Origin: Flavobacterium gelatinilyticum
GTDB taxonomy: Bacteria > Bacteroidota > Bacteroidia > Flavobacteriales > Flavobacteriaceae
Assembly (NCBI RefSeq): GCF_027111295.1
Contig: NZ_CP114287.1
Location: 3,720,001 to 3,784,000, forward strand
Direction of reading: 5' to 3'
DNA: 64,000 nucleotides
The notes under the pieces are model-generated. The model saw only the letters and a program-made list of their open reading frames with translations. It made no database searches and was not told the origin of the DNA. This document shows positions 1 to 8,259 of this stretch, piece by piece. The position numbers and the translations under genes are program-made. Positions within the stretch are counted from its first letter, which is position 1. Every line of letters begins with the position of its first letter.

Positions 1-1
1 A

Positions 2-64
2 GGACTTTCGGCGGTTGGCGACGGACAAGTAACGTTTAAAAATTTTGTTTATCAATCCAACTAA
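2..64 (+). CDS. C-terminal end of a gene cut by the window edge
   Basis: An open frame runs from base 2 to a TAA at 62-64 and encodes 20 residues ending in GQVTFKNFVYQSN. The alternating hydrophobic pattern looks like the last beta-strand of a secreted carbohydrate-binding or lectin-like domain. With an alpha-fucosidase next downstream, a glycoside hydrolase is a reasonable guess, but the fragment is too short to identify. The other two frames are also open for 9-12 codons, so the frame choice is inference. Confidence 0.4.
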   Translation, partial: GLSAVGDGQVTFKNFVYQSN

Positions 65-113
65 TACATAAAATAATTATATTAGGCTCAAAATTATAAC
101 GATGTCGATAATT

Positions 114-231
114 AGGGCGTGACCGCAGCGGGATAAAAAGGCAGACATACTTAACGTAAATACGCCTTCTTATCCCGGTGCGGTCGGGCTATACGCACTA
201 CTTCGGTAGTTTGCTCCTATCCCTCACGCGA
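114..231. repeat. Structured intergenic repeat with 22-bp inverted arms and a UUCG hairpin
   Basis: Bases 121-142 and 164-185 form an inverted repeat with two mismatches in 22 positions. Directly after it, 197-210 is a perfect ACTAC/GTAGT hairpin closed by TTCG. Outer segments GGGCGTGA and CCCTCACG bracket the whole. The layout resembles a family of GGGCG...TCCCT(A/C)ACG intergenic repeats that I recall from Bacteroidota genomes, but I cannot verify copy number here. Confidence 0.55.
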
Positions 232-253
232 GCGTATCCTAATAAAATTTCGT

Positions 254-406
254 ATCCTGACAGGTTTTTAAAACCTGTTAGGTATCAGATGATAAACAGA
301 AATAATTAAAAAGTTCTGTTAGAAAAAATATAAGCAGTAAAGAGATTTCAAACCATTGAAAAAAATCAATGGCAATACCTAACAGGTTTTAAAAACCTGT
401 TAGGAT
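254..406. repeat. MITE-like element with 32-bp terminal inverted repeats
   Basis: Bases 254-285 and 375-406 are inverted copies of each other with one mismatch in 32. Each arm is itself nearly palindromic around ACAGGTTTTTAAAACCTGT. The 89-base interior carries a CCATTGA/TCAATGG hairpin at its right end and no useful open frame. A related palindrome, CCGACAGG...CTGTCGG, lies after the next gene at 2979-3004. I see no transposase and no clear target duplication. Confidence 0.6.
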
Positions 407-540
407 AGAAATATAGATTAATCCGGGATATTCTGTCAGGAACAAAATGTGGGCAGCAACAGTATTTAATCCGTTGAAAATAAATTGGAATTCCAATTAA
501 AGTTTCGCAGTGACGACATATAAAATTAAAACGCAATAAA

Positions 541-2949
541 ATGAATTCAAACAACATCAAAAAAACAATTTTCATTTTACTTTTTGCATCTTTCTGCATC
601 AAAACCACGGCACAATCCGGTCATGTTTTATGGTACAAACAGCCCGCAGAATTCTTTGAAGAAAGTTTGGTTTTAGGAAACGGAAAAATGGGAGCCACCG
701 TTTTTGGCGGTATAAATTCAGATAAAATCCATCTGAACGATATTACCCTTTGGTCAGGAGAACCTGTAAATGCCAATATGAATCCCGAAGCCTACAAAAA
801 CATTCCAGCCATTCGCGAAGCGCTTCAAAACGAAAACTACAAACTGGCCGAAGAACTTAACAAAAAAGTTCAGGGAAAAAATTCCGAGAAATATGCCCCT
901 TTAGGAACTTTGGAAATTAACAATTCCGAGAAAGGCAAAGCAACTAATTACTACAGAGAACTTGATATTTCGAATGCCACATCAAAAGTAACGTACGAAA
1001 TGGACGGTGTAAAATATACCCGTGAATATTTCGTTTCGGCTCCGGATCAAATCATGATTATTAAACTGACCAGCAGTCAGAAAGGCGCTTTAAATTTTGA
1101 TGTTAATTTAAAAAGCCAGCTAAAATCAGAAGTACATACAAGAAACAATACGCTGATCCTAAACGGAACTGCCCCAATCAATGAAAACGCAGGCTATACC
1201 GTTCAACCCAAATTTTTATCAGTAAAAGAAAGAGGCACAAGGTTCACCACTTTAATACAAATCAAGAAAACCGACGGGCAGATTACAAATTCTAATGCGT
1301 CGCTGACTGTAAAAAATGCATCCGAAGTTTATATTTACATTTCAATTGCAACCAGTTTCAACGGCTTTGATAAAAATCCGGCATCCCAAGGTGTAGACGA
1401 TATGGCTATAGCAGCCCAGAATCTCAACAAAGCATTTGCAAAACCATTCGATAAAATCAAAGAATCGCATATTACCGATTATCAGAAATTCTATAATCGT
1501 GTCGATTTAAATCTGGGCAAAACCACCGCTCCGGATTTACCAACAGACGAACGTTTACTACGCTACGCCGACGGAAAAGAAGATAAAAACCTTGAAATCC
1601 TGTATTTCAATTTCGGGCGATATTTATTAATCAGTTCTTCAAGAACACTGGGTGTCCCGGCAAACCTGCAGGGACTTTGGAATCCGCATTTGAGTCCGCC
1701 TTGGAGCAGTAATTATACCATGAATATCAACTTAGAAGAAAACTACTGGCTGGCAGAAAATACCAACCTTTCAGAAATGCATAAATCGCTTTTAAGTTTT
1801 ATAAAAAACCTTTCGGTAACCGGAAAAGTAACCGCAAAGACTTTTTACGGAGTCGACAAAGGCTGGGCTGCCGGACATAATTCTGATATCTGGGCCATGA
1901 CCAATCCTGTTGGACAGTTCGGAAAAGAAGAACCAATGTGGGCCTGCTGGCCAATGGGCGGAGCATGGCTGAGTACGCACATTTGGGAACATTATATTTT
2001 TACTCAGGATGCCGCTTATTTAAAGAAAGAAGGATATCCGTTAATGAAAGGCGCAGCCGAGTTTTGTTTGGGCTGGCTGGTAACGGATAAAAACGGAAAT
2101 TTTATTACTTCGCCATCAACTTCACCGGAAAATCAATATAAACTGGCAGATGGTTTTGTAGGCGCAACGCTTTACGGAGGAACAGCAGATCTGGCTATGA
2201 TCCGCGAGTGTTTTGACAAAACCATAAAAGCATCAAAAGTGCTCAATACAGATGCCGCTTTCAGGGAAAAACTCGAAAAAACACTTGCAAAACTTCACCC
2301 TTACCAAATTGGAAAAAAAGGAAATCTGCAGGAATGGTATTTCGACTGGGAAGATCAGGACCCAAAACACCGCCACCAGTCACAGTTGTTCGGACTTTTC
2401 CCGGGAGATCATATCACACCTTTAAAAACGCCGGACTTAGCCGAAGCTTCAAAGAAAACTTTAGAAATTAAAGGAGATGAAACTACCGGCTGGTCAAAAG
2501 GATGGAGAATTAATCTCTGGGCAAGACTTTGGGACGGAAATCGTGCTTATAAAATGTACCGTGAATTATTACGCTACGTAGATCCTGACGGTAAAAAAAC
2601 AGAAAAACCAAGAAGAGGAGGCGGAACATATCCAAATTTATTCGACGCCCATCCGCCATTTCAAATTGACGGGAATTTTGGAGGCGCAGCTGCCGTTGCT
2701 GAAATGCTGGTGCAATCTAATGAAAACGAAATCAGATTACTTCCTGCATTAGCAGACGCCTGGGAAGAAGGTTCTGTAAAAGGAATCTGTGCACGAGGCG
2801 GTTTCGAAATCGAAATGACCTGGAGAAACAAGAAGCCTGAAAAAGTGATTCTTTCTTCTACGAAAGGAGGAAAAACCACTTTGATATTTGGTGATAAAAA
2901 ACAGGAAATTGTTTTGGGCAAAGGAGAGAAAAAAGAAATTAACTGGTAA
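541..2949 (+). CDS. Secreted glycoside hydrolase family 95, alpha-L-fucosidase type
   Basis: The 802-residue product is predicted to hydrolyse alpha-1,2-linked fucose (some GH95 members act on L-galactose) from host or plant glycans, probably in the periplasm. A signal peptide covers about residues 1-24, ending TTAQS. The GH95 N-terminal motif LWYKQPAEFFEESLVLGNGKM (shortened here: LVLGNGKMGATVFGG, 43-57) is clear. The catalytic set of the family is visible: N395 and N397 in NYTMNINLEENYW, the general acid E530 in SPSTSPEN, and D710 in FQIDGNFGG. Length is normal and no key residue is missing. No SusC/D pair lies beside it, so it is not in an obvious polysaccharide utilisation locus within this window. 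The ATG at 541 directly precedes the signal peptide. Confidence 0.93.
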   Translation: MNSNNIKKTIFILLFASFCIKTTAQSGHVLWYKQPAEFFEESLVLGNGKMGATVFGGINSDKIHLNDITLWSGEPVNANMNPEAYKNIPAIREALQNENYKLAEELNKKVQGKNSEKYAPLGTLEINNSEKGKATNYYRELDISNATSKVTYEMDGVKYTREYFVSAPDQIMIIKLTSSQKGALNFDVNLKSQLKSEVHTRNNTLILNGTAPINENAGYTVQPKFLSVKERGTRFTTLIQIKKTDGQITNSNASLTVKNASEVYIYISIATSFNGFDKNPASQGVDDMAIAAQNLNKAFAKPFDKIKESHITDYQKFYNRVDLNLGKTTAPDLPTDERLLRYADGKEDKNLEILYFNFGRYLLISSSRTLGVPANLQGLWNPHLSPPWSSNYTMNINLEENYWLAENTNLSEMHKSLLSFIKNLSVTGKVTAKTFYGVDKGWAAGHNSDIWAMTNPVGQFGKEEPMWACWPMGGAWLSTHIWEHYIFTQDAAYLKKEGYPLMKGAAEFCLGWLVTDKNGNFITSPSTSPENQYKLADGFVGATLYGGTADLAMIRECFDKTIKASKVLNTDAAFREKLEKTLAKLHPYQIGKKGNLQEWYFDWEDQDPKHRHQSQLFGLFPGDHITPLKTPDLAEASKKTLEIKGDETTGWSKGWRINLWARLWDGNRAYKMYRELLRYVDPDGKKTEKPRRGGGTYPNLFDAHPPFQIDGNFGGAAAVAEMLVQSNENEIRLLPALADAWEEGSVKGICARGGFEIEMTWRNKKPEKVILSSTKGGKTTLIFGDKKQEIVLGKGEKKEINW

Positions 2950-2970
2950 AACAGTTTTTAAATTTTAAAC

Positions 2971-3010
2971 AGCAAACCCGACAGGTTCTTAAGAATCTGT
3001 CGGATTTGCT
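2971..3010. terminator. 40-bp palindrome after the GH95 gene
   Basis: AGCAAACCCGACAGG... at 2971 pairs with ...CTGTCGGATTTGCT ending at 3010, with only two mismatched pairs around a CTTAAG centre. It starts 21 bases after the GH95 stop and can act as a terminator in either direction, although no long T-run follows. Its core matches the ACAGGTT palindromes at 254-406, so it may equally be a dispersed repeat. Confidence 0.5.
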
Positions 3011-3102
3011 TGTAGAATAGGCACAGCTATGTGTGAAAATATGATTTTCATTAAACTCTTCGCACTAAATTTAAAACGATGTTCTTATTAGTATTTAGAA
3101 GA

Positions 3103-3777
3103 TCAATCCAATTTACAATTATACCCCAATTGTAAATAAAACGGAATTAAAGGTGCTGTTTTAAAATCTTCGGTTATCACTTTTCCGGCTCTTAAAATCA
3201 AATCACTTTTGCGAAATGAATAACCGCCCTGAATACCGAAGTTAAAATTTCCTCCTGTTGTGGGTTCGTACCAGCCGTTTCTGACTTCAGGAAAAACCTC
3301 TTTATAAATACGGGTATGTTCAAAATGCGTTACGATTGCTTTGTCAAAACCAAATTCACCTGCCAAAAACCATTTCGGTTTATAATAGCCGATGGTTGTC
3401 GAAGCATCGGCACCAAAATTTTGTAAAGTCACGAGCGGATTTCCATAACGTCTGTAAATTCCATGAATCGCTGCGTTAAAACGAAAATTATCGATTTTAT
3501 AAACATTAATTTGTCCACCGATTTTAGTTTTAAAATCATCAAAAATAACTTCGCCTGATGCAAACGAAATCGAACTTTCCAGAACAATCGGTATTTTGGA
3601 ATTTAAATGATAACCGTAACTCAGACCATAAACAAAACTGTAGTCCCAGCCCGCATTTATATTTAAGATATGTTTTTCTTCTTTTTTTAGATTTTCCCAG
3701 TTTAAAGTTTGTGCCTGCGAATGGTGAGAGGTAAACAGAGAAAGAAGAAATGTGATTACCAGTAATATTGCTTTCAT
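3103..3777 (-). CDS. Secreted outer-membrane beta-barrel-like protein, unknown function
   Basis: The 224-residue product has a signal peptide (residues 1-22, cut after SQAQ). The rest alternates polar and hydrophobic residues with many Gly and Tyr, as in small outer-membrane barrels, and ends LQLGYNCKLD. I do not recognise a named family. It follows the alpha/beta hydrolase gene by 7 bases on the same strand, so the two are probably co-transcribed. Confidence 0.6.
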   Translation of the reverse strand: MKAILLVITFLLSLFTSHHSQAQTLNWENLKKEEKHILNINAGWDYSFVYGLSYGYHLNSKIPIVLESSISFASGEVIFDDFKTKIGGQINVYKIDNFRFNAAIHGIYRRYGNPLVTLQNFGADASTTIGYYKPKWFLAGEFGFDKAIVTHFEHTRIYKEVFPEVRNGWYEPTTGGNFNFGIQGGYSFRKSDLILRAGKVITEDFKTAPLIPFYLQLGYNCKLD

Positions 3778-3784
3778 ATCCGGA

Positions 3785-4774
3785 TTATTTTAAATCGTTT
3801 AAATAATTCAACACGATTGGTTCTACATTTTCCCACTTAAAATAAATCATTTCATGTCCGGTTCCTTTTACTTCGGCAATTTCCGAAGCAGGAAAATAAG
3901 CGGCTTCTTTAAGGGCAAAATGTAAACCGTACGACTGATTCAGTTCTCCGTATAAAAACAGCACTTTTGGATCGTATTGTTTTAGATTTGTTGTAAAATC
4001 AAAACCCTCATTTTCAGAAATATCAATGAAACTTTCCAGAACCGATGTACCGATTCTCCAAAATGGCGACGGCCCGGGAATACCTTCTGTATTTCCTTTT
4101 GCATACGAAAAACTGGAAGAAATACCATATTTATAATCCAGGATGGCGTGTTCGTTTTCTTTTCCCGTCAAAAACTGATCTACATATAAAAGATTGCTTG
4201 TCACTTCAGAAAAAATGTTGATTTTACGGCTCATTTCGCCATAATCATCCAGAAGTTTTTTATTGAGTCCGCCCGGTTCTGCCAGAATTAATCCGTCGAT
4301 TCTATCAGGATACGAATTGACATAAGCCGTTCCCAGCATTGCGCCCCAGGAATGCCCAAAGAGAAAAACCTTTTGATTGGGAGAAGTTCTGTAATATTCG
4401 ATTACTTCGGTTAAATCATCCAAAACTAATTGAATCGAATAACTTTTTTTGTCATGTCTTTTGGATAATCCTGATCCGCGCTGATCATAAAAAACGACAT
4501 AATACCCCTTGTCAGCCAGTTGCTGCACATTTAGTCCGTTGCGGTAATCAGAACCCGGACCGCCGTGCAGAAAAACCAGCATGGGATTGTTTGGATTTCC
4601 AAAGGTTTCAGAATGTAACTGCGTTTCGTTTACAAAAATTGAGGGAAGCGAAGGATCCTCATCTACAGTTTTTGGAACTAAGTATCCGGATTCGTTACTG
4701 TCGTTTTCGTTTTCGCAGCTAAGAAAAAAGAAAATCGAAATGGCTGCCGTCCAATATAACACCTTGTTTTTCAT
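3785..4774 (-). CDS. Alpha/beta-hydrolase lipoprotein, proline iminopeptidase-like
   Basis: This 329-residue enzyme has a lipoprotein signal (FFFLSC, Cys20). The alpha/beta-hydrolase core shows the oxyanion motif HGGPGSD (70-76), DQRGSG (97-102) and the nucleophile elbow GHSWG with Ser142. A C-terminal His lies in KGTGHEM. These are the marks of the proline iminopeptidase and related family, so it may release N-terminal residues from peptides or act as an esterase at the cell surface. The usual acid position after the sixth strand reads LYGELNQSYG, so Glu may replace Asp. It is the first gene of a likely two-gene unit with 3103-3777. Confidence 0.82.
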   Translation of the reverse strand: MKNKVLYWTAAISIFFFLSCENENDSNESGYLVPKTVDEDPSLPSIFVNETQLHSETFGNPNNPMLVFLHGGPGSDYRNGLNVQQLADKGYYVVFYDQRGSGLSKRHDKKSYSIQLVLDDLTEVIEYYRTSPNQKVFLFGHSWGAMLGTAYVNSYPDRIDGLILAEPGGLNKKLLDDYGEMSRKINIFSEVTSNLLYVDQFLTGKENEHAILDYKYGISSSFSYAKGNTEGIPGPSPFWRIGTSVLESFIDISENEGFDFTTNLKQYDPKVLFLYGELNQSYGLHFALKEAAYFPASEIAEVKGTGHEMIYFKWENVEPIVLNYLNDLK

Positions 4775-4927
4775 TGCATAGTTTTTAAAAGTTTATGCAA
4801 AGATGTTGTTCAGATGTATATGGGTCGCCCCAACTTGTAAGGTGGTTCTTTTTTTTAGAGATGCTAAGTTACTAAGGGACTCAGGTGCTAAGTTTTTTTC
4901 TTGTTGAAAATTGCGAGATTAAAAAAA

Positions 4928-6064
4928 TTACTTCAAATACTCAGAAGGAGAAAGACCTGTTACTTTTTTAAAATTTCGGTTAAAAGCCGTTTTCGAATTA
5001 AAGCCGCATTCAAAAGCAACAGAGAGCAAAGTAAATTTTTGGTTGTCGGGCAGAAGAATCATTTTTTTAAATTCCTCTACTCGCTGTGAATTGATGTAAT
5101 CGTAAAAGTTTTTATTTTCTGCCGAATTAATTACCTGCGAAAGCACATTAGGATGCACGTTTAATTTTTGAGATAAATCGGCTAAGGTCAAGTCCGGATT
5201 TTTGTACAGCTTTTCATCCATCATAATCTGATTCAATTTTTGATGAAGGAACAAAAGTTCATCGGCGGTCAGGGCTGATTTCTCGTATTTTATTTTTTCA
5301 GAGGTTCTTTCGGGTTCCGGATTTTCAGATGAAAGAACACTTTCAGCAGTATTTTGATTGGTAAAAATTCCAACCTGCTTGATCCCGAAATACCCAATAA
5401 ACATCAGATAAAATACAACAACCGAAAAAATGTATTCGTCTTCATAAAAAATCACAACCAGCCAGATAATAGCAGAACCTAAAATCAAATACTGCAGCCA
5501 GCGAAGATTGATTTTTTCACTTGAAGAAAATTGATCGGATATGTTTTTACGGTGTTTTGAAAGTTTTTGAAGCGAAAGCAGCGCATAGACAATTCCGGAA
5601 AGTAAAACAAAGCCGTATAAGATCATAATCAGATTTTCATATCCTTTTCCTTCATTTTGAAAAACTTGTAATTTTTCGGAAAAAGGCAGCATAAAAAAAG
5701 GCATTAAAACCAGAACTGCGATTAGAAAAGGCAGAAAGTGGAGTACATTATATTTTTTGTTCTGATTTTGATTCGTCAGAGCCGAAGTGTACAAATATAA
5801 AAACGGTCCCTGAAGCAACGGCATCGGTAGTTCGAAACCCAGTAGAAACGGAAATGAAGCAAAATCTTTTTTATAATGCAGGTAATATAAAAACAAATGA
5901 AATCCGGTAAAAAACAGCCAAAGCGCCAGAATTTTATCGGCTTCACTTTTATTCTTTTTACTTGTAAGAATCACAACCAGAAAAAAAGTAATGATAATGC
6001 CCGCTAAATACAACATGGCCGGTTTAGGTTTTGGGTTAAACAGGTTTTTGAAAATACGAGGCAA
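4928..6064 (-). CDS. Membrane-anchored AraC-family transcriptional regulator
   Basis: The 378-residue protein has an N-terminal half with about seven hydrophobic helices (for example LYLAGIIITFFLVVIL and IIWLVVIFY), a polar linker, and a C-terminal AraC helix-turn-helix pair. LADLSQKLNVHPNVLSQVIN is the first helix-turn-helix; VAFECGFNSKTAFNRNFKK plus TGLSPSEYLK is the second. This layout is common in Flavobacteria for regulators that sense a signal through the membrane. Translation may instead start at an internal Met (position 6016), just before the first helix. The target is unknown; the divergent Panacea pair starts 153 bases away. Confidence 0.85.
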   Translation of the reverse strand: MPRIFKNLFNPKPKPAMLYLAGIIITFFLVVILTSKKNKSEADKILALWLFFTGFHLFLYYLHYKKDFASFPFLLGFELPMPLLQGPFLYLYTSALTNQNQNKKYNVLHFLPFLIAVLVLMPFFMLPFSEKLQVFQNEGKGYENLIMILYGFVLLSGIVYALLSLQKLSKHRKNISDQFSSSEKINLRWLQYLILGSAIIWLVVIFYEDEYIFSVVVFYLMFIGYFGIKQVGIFTNQNTAESVLSSENPEPERTSEKIKYEKSALTADELLFLHQKLNQIMMDEKLYKNPDLTLADLSQKLNVHPNVLSQVINSAENKNFYDYINSQRVEEFKKMILLPDNQKFTLLSVAFECGFNSKTAFNRNFKKVTGLSPSEYLK

Positions 6065-6166
6065 GATACTTTATTTTGCTTAGATTTTTATAATTGGTTT
6101 ATTGCCAAAAAGTGAAGTTTTTAAAGTAAAATCATTCATTTATATTGTAATAACTTTTCTGAAATT

Positions 6167-6195
6167 TTGCAGGGAACTTATTTTAAGTAACTTTG
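6167..6195 (+). promoter_or_regulatory. Bacteroidota-type promoter for the Panacea pair
   Basis: TTG at 6167-6169 and TAACTTTG at 6188-6195 are separated by 18 bases. This matches the Bacteroidota sigma consensus TTG / TAnnTTTG at its usual spacing. The start codon of the next gene lies 22 bases beyond the -7 box, giving a short leader. Confidence 0.7.
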
Positions 6196-6217
6196 AAAAA
6201 ACAATAATTCTAAGAAA

Positions 6218-6679
6218 ATGGCTTATAATCCAACAACAGTAGCCAATTATTTTATAGGTAAATATTCCAAAACCGGAAACCTTACACCTATGAAAATAAT
6301 TAAACTGACTTATATTGCCTATGGCTGGTATCTGGCCTTAACAGATAAAAAAGACAGATTAATTGATGAAAAACCAATTGCCTGGGATTTTGGACCTGTT
6401 TTTCCTTCTTTATATTACAGTATTAAGCAATACAAGAAAAATATTATTACAGAGAAGATTCCAAACTCTGTGAATAATGACAAGATTTCGAGTGAAGATG
6501 AAAAATTCCTGGATAAGATATGGGAACTCTACGGAAGATTTGACGGAATTTATCTGAGCGCTTTAACACATACTGAGGACAGTCCGTGGACAAAGGTGTA
6601 CCGAAAGGACATGAATGCAGTTATCTCAGACGATGATATTTTTGATCACTATAAAACGAAACTAAAACCAATACTGTAA
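6218..6679 (+). CDS. Panacea (DUF4065, SocA/GepA-like) domain protein, candidate antitoxin
   Basis: The 153-residue product matches the Panacea/DUF4065 pattern: an N-terminal VANYFIGKYSKTGNLTPMK, the helix IIKLTYIAYGWYLAL, and PIAWDFGPVFPSLYYSIK. In known systems this domain is the antitoxin half of many unrelated toxin-antitoxin pairs. The domain fills the whole protein. It has its own promoter and is followed after two bases by a small membrane protein, which is the expected operon form. The antitoxin role is inferred from family and context; Panacea proteins also occur as proteolysis adaptors (SocA). Confidence 0.8.
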   Translation: MAYNPTTVANYFIGKYSKTGNLTPMKIIKLTYIAYGWYLALTDKKDRLIDEKPIAWDFGPVFPSLYYSIKQYKKNIITEKIPNSVNNDKISSEDEKFLDKIWELYGRFDGIYLSALTHTEDSPWTKVYRKDMNAVISDDDIFDHYKTKLKPIL

Positions 6680-6681
6680 AG

Positions 6682-7041
6682 ATGGCCCTGGATCTAAATC
6701 GTATTTCAATTGACAGCTACTCCTCCTTAACATCAGAAGATTTAACCTATGCCAGAACACAGAACCAGATTCTGGAAGATCGTTTAGGCAGTGCCAAAGT
6801 AGGAAGGTTTTTAGAAGATACAAAGCTGAGAAGACATTTAACCTACATTTTCTCGTTTATCATTTTTATGTGGCTGGGTTCTGTAATTTCAATTTTGTAT
6901 TTTAATGATAATTTATTGAAATTGAATCTTTCAGAAAACGTATTAATCACTCTGCTTACTACCTCATGTGTAAATGTGATTGGCATGATGCTGATTATCC
7001 TTAAAAATTTATTCCCAAAGCCAATTGGTGATCCGGAATAG
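6682..7041 (+). CDS. Small two-helix membrane protein, candidate toxin partner of the Panacea protein
   Basis: The 119-residue protein has a soluble N-terminal part of about 50 residues (QNQILEDRLGSAKVGRFLED) and two hydrophobic segments, about residues 55-74 (YIFSFIIFMWLGSVISILYF) and 85-107 (VLITLLTTSCVNVIGMMLII). I recognise no named domain. It begins two bases after the Panacea gene. Panacea antitoxins are known to pair with diverse toxins, including membrane-acting ones, so a membrane-disrupting toxin is plausible but unproven. Its stop lies one base from the stop of the convergent cvpA gene. Confidence 0.6.
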   Translation: MALDLNRISIDSYSSLTSEDLTYARTQNQILEDRLGSAKVGRFLEDTKLRRHLTYIFSFIIFMWLGSVISILYFNDNLLKLNLSENVLITLLTTSCVNVIGMMLIILKNLFPKPIGDPE

Positions 7042-7042
7042 T

Positions 7043-7588
7043 TTATTCTTTTTCGGTTTCAGAAGCTTCTTTTGGTTTTTCGGAATGTTTTTCTTTAAAA
7101 GTCTCGTACCATTTTTCGATTGAGGGATACACAAAAGCAGCGACTTTTTTTATCGGATTATAAAAAATGAAATTATCCAGAGTTTCTTTTTTGGCAAAAG
7201 TATTGTTGAAATTTATTTTTTCGAACAAAGCAATAAAAATACTCAGGATCAGGATCGTTTTTAAGATTCTGAAAAAACCGCCTCCCAGTTTATTAAGCCA
7301 TCCAAGCTGTGCAAAATCGGCAATTCCGGTCAGCATTTTTGCCAGTAAATAAACCCCGATTACAACCAGAATAAAGGTTAAGATAAAAGCCGTAATCTGA
7401 ATATTAGTCGGATTCCAGGAAACATGTTTTGAAATCATCTCTGTCATTAAGGACGAAAACTTAATAGCCAGGTAAATTCCTAAAAGCAAAGAAATAAAAG
7501 AAGCAATTTCTACAAAAAGTCCGTTTTTAATGCCTTTGTATAAACTGTAACACAAAAGTGCGCCAACGATAATATCAAAAAAACTCAT
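7043..7588 (-). CDS. cvpA: CvpA family inner-membrane protein
   Basis: This 181-residue protein begins FFDIIVGALLCYSLYKGIKN and has four hydrophobic helices, with the Gly-rich GWLNKLGGGFFRILK segment between helices three and four. These are typical of the CvpA (colicin V production) family. The charged C-terminal tail (EKHSEKPKEASETEKE) is cytoplasmic-like. In other bacteria CvpA supports envelope homeostasis. In Flavobacteria cvpA often precedes pheS, and here pheS is about 1.4 kb away in divergent orientation. Confidence 0.85.
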   Translation of the reverse strand: MSFFDIIVGALLCYSLYKGIKNGLFVEIASFISLLLGIYLAIKFSSLMTEMISKHVSWNPTNIQITAFILTFILVVIGVYLLAKMLTGIADFAQLGWLNKLGGGFFRILKTILILSIFIALFEKINFNNTFAKKETLDNFIFYNPIKKVAAFVYPSIEKWYETFKEKHSEKPKEASETEKE

Positions 7589-7744
7589 GTTTTCTGTTTG
7601 TGTTTAATGAGGCGCAAAGATAGATTTTTTTTTGAGGGACAAAGACTCAGAGAGACAAAGTAACAAAGGTTTTTGGGGTTAAAAACAACTACAAATCTTC
7701 TGTTATATATTTTATGTAAAGAGTATGTATCTTTGCCAATTCAT

Positions 7745-7821
7745 ATTTTAGACTTTAGACTGCGGTTTCGAGGCATCGAAATAGATTTTAATCTGCATTC
7801 TAAAAATCTAAAATCTAAAAT
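7745..7821. repeat. Iterated-word inverted repeat
   Basis: ATTTTAGACTTTAGA (7745-7759) and TCTAAAATCTAAAAT (7807-7821) are inverted copies with one mismatch in 15. Both are built of two iterations of a TTTAGA word. The right arm lies directly before the next start codon. The same build occurs in many other gaps of this window. Confidence 0.6.
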
Positions 7822-7832
7822 TACAAATAAAA

Positions 7833-8189
7833 ATGTCCAGAGATACACAATTAAAAGAGCGTTGGGAAAAGCTCGTCGATATACTTTCAAATCAATTTTC
7901 GCAGGGCGAAGACTTAGATTTGGATGCCATAATTTACCTGATTGGTGTTCAGGAATTCGGTAAAGTGCACCGTCAATTCAAAAAAGATGAAAAACTGAAC
8001 CTGATGCACATTGCAATCTGCCGACTGCTGGAACCGTACGGATTTTACGAATTTGAATATTTTGATGAAGACGGATGGCCGCATTATAAAATAAAAGAAC
8101 AGCTGCCATCGTTAAAAGCAGGAGAACAATCGGTTTTAATGAAAGAAGCCATTGTGAATTATTTTTTAGAAAGAAAACTTATTGAATAG
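7833..8189 (+). CDS. Conserved hypothetical protein of Bacteroidota
   Basis: This 118-residue soluble, acidic protein has no signal peptide or membrane segment. It includes LDAIIYLIGVQEFGKVHRQFKKDEKLNLMH and CRLLEPYGFYEFEYFDEDGWPHY. I recall similar short hypotheticals in Flavobacteria but no assigned function. The start at 7833 follows the repeat at 7745-7821. Confidence 0.75.
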   Translation: MSRDTQLKERWEKLVDILSNQFSQGEDLDLDAIIYLIGVQEFGKVHRQFKKDEKLNLMHIAICRLLEPYGFYEFEYFDEDGWPHYKIKEQLPSLKAGEQSVLMKEAIVNYFLERKLIE

Positions 8190-8259
8190 TTTTTGTGGTA
8201 AGTCGCAGTCTCGGTTTGCTGTACAGAGACTAAAAACCGTGATTGAAAACTTAAAAAAG

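Noticed and set aside
366..608. A minus-strand open frame upstream of and into the GH95 gene
   Set aside because: It overlaps the inverted-repeat element and the signal-peptide codons of a certain gene and shows no domain.
4339..4781. Plus-strand open frames opposite the alpha/beta hydrolase
   Set aside because: They are mirror frames of a well-supported gene and encode no recognisable sequence.
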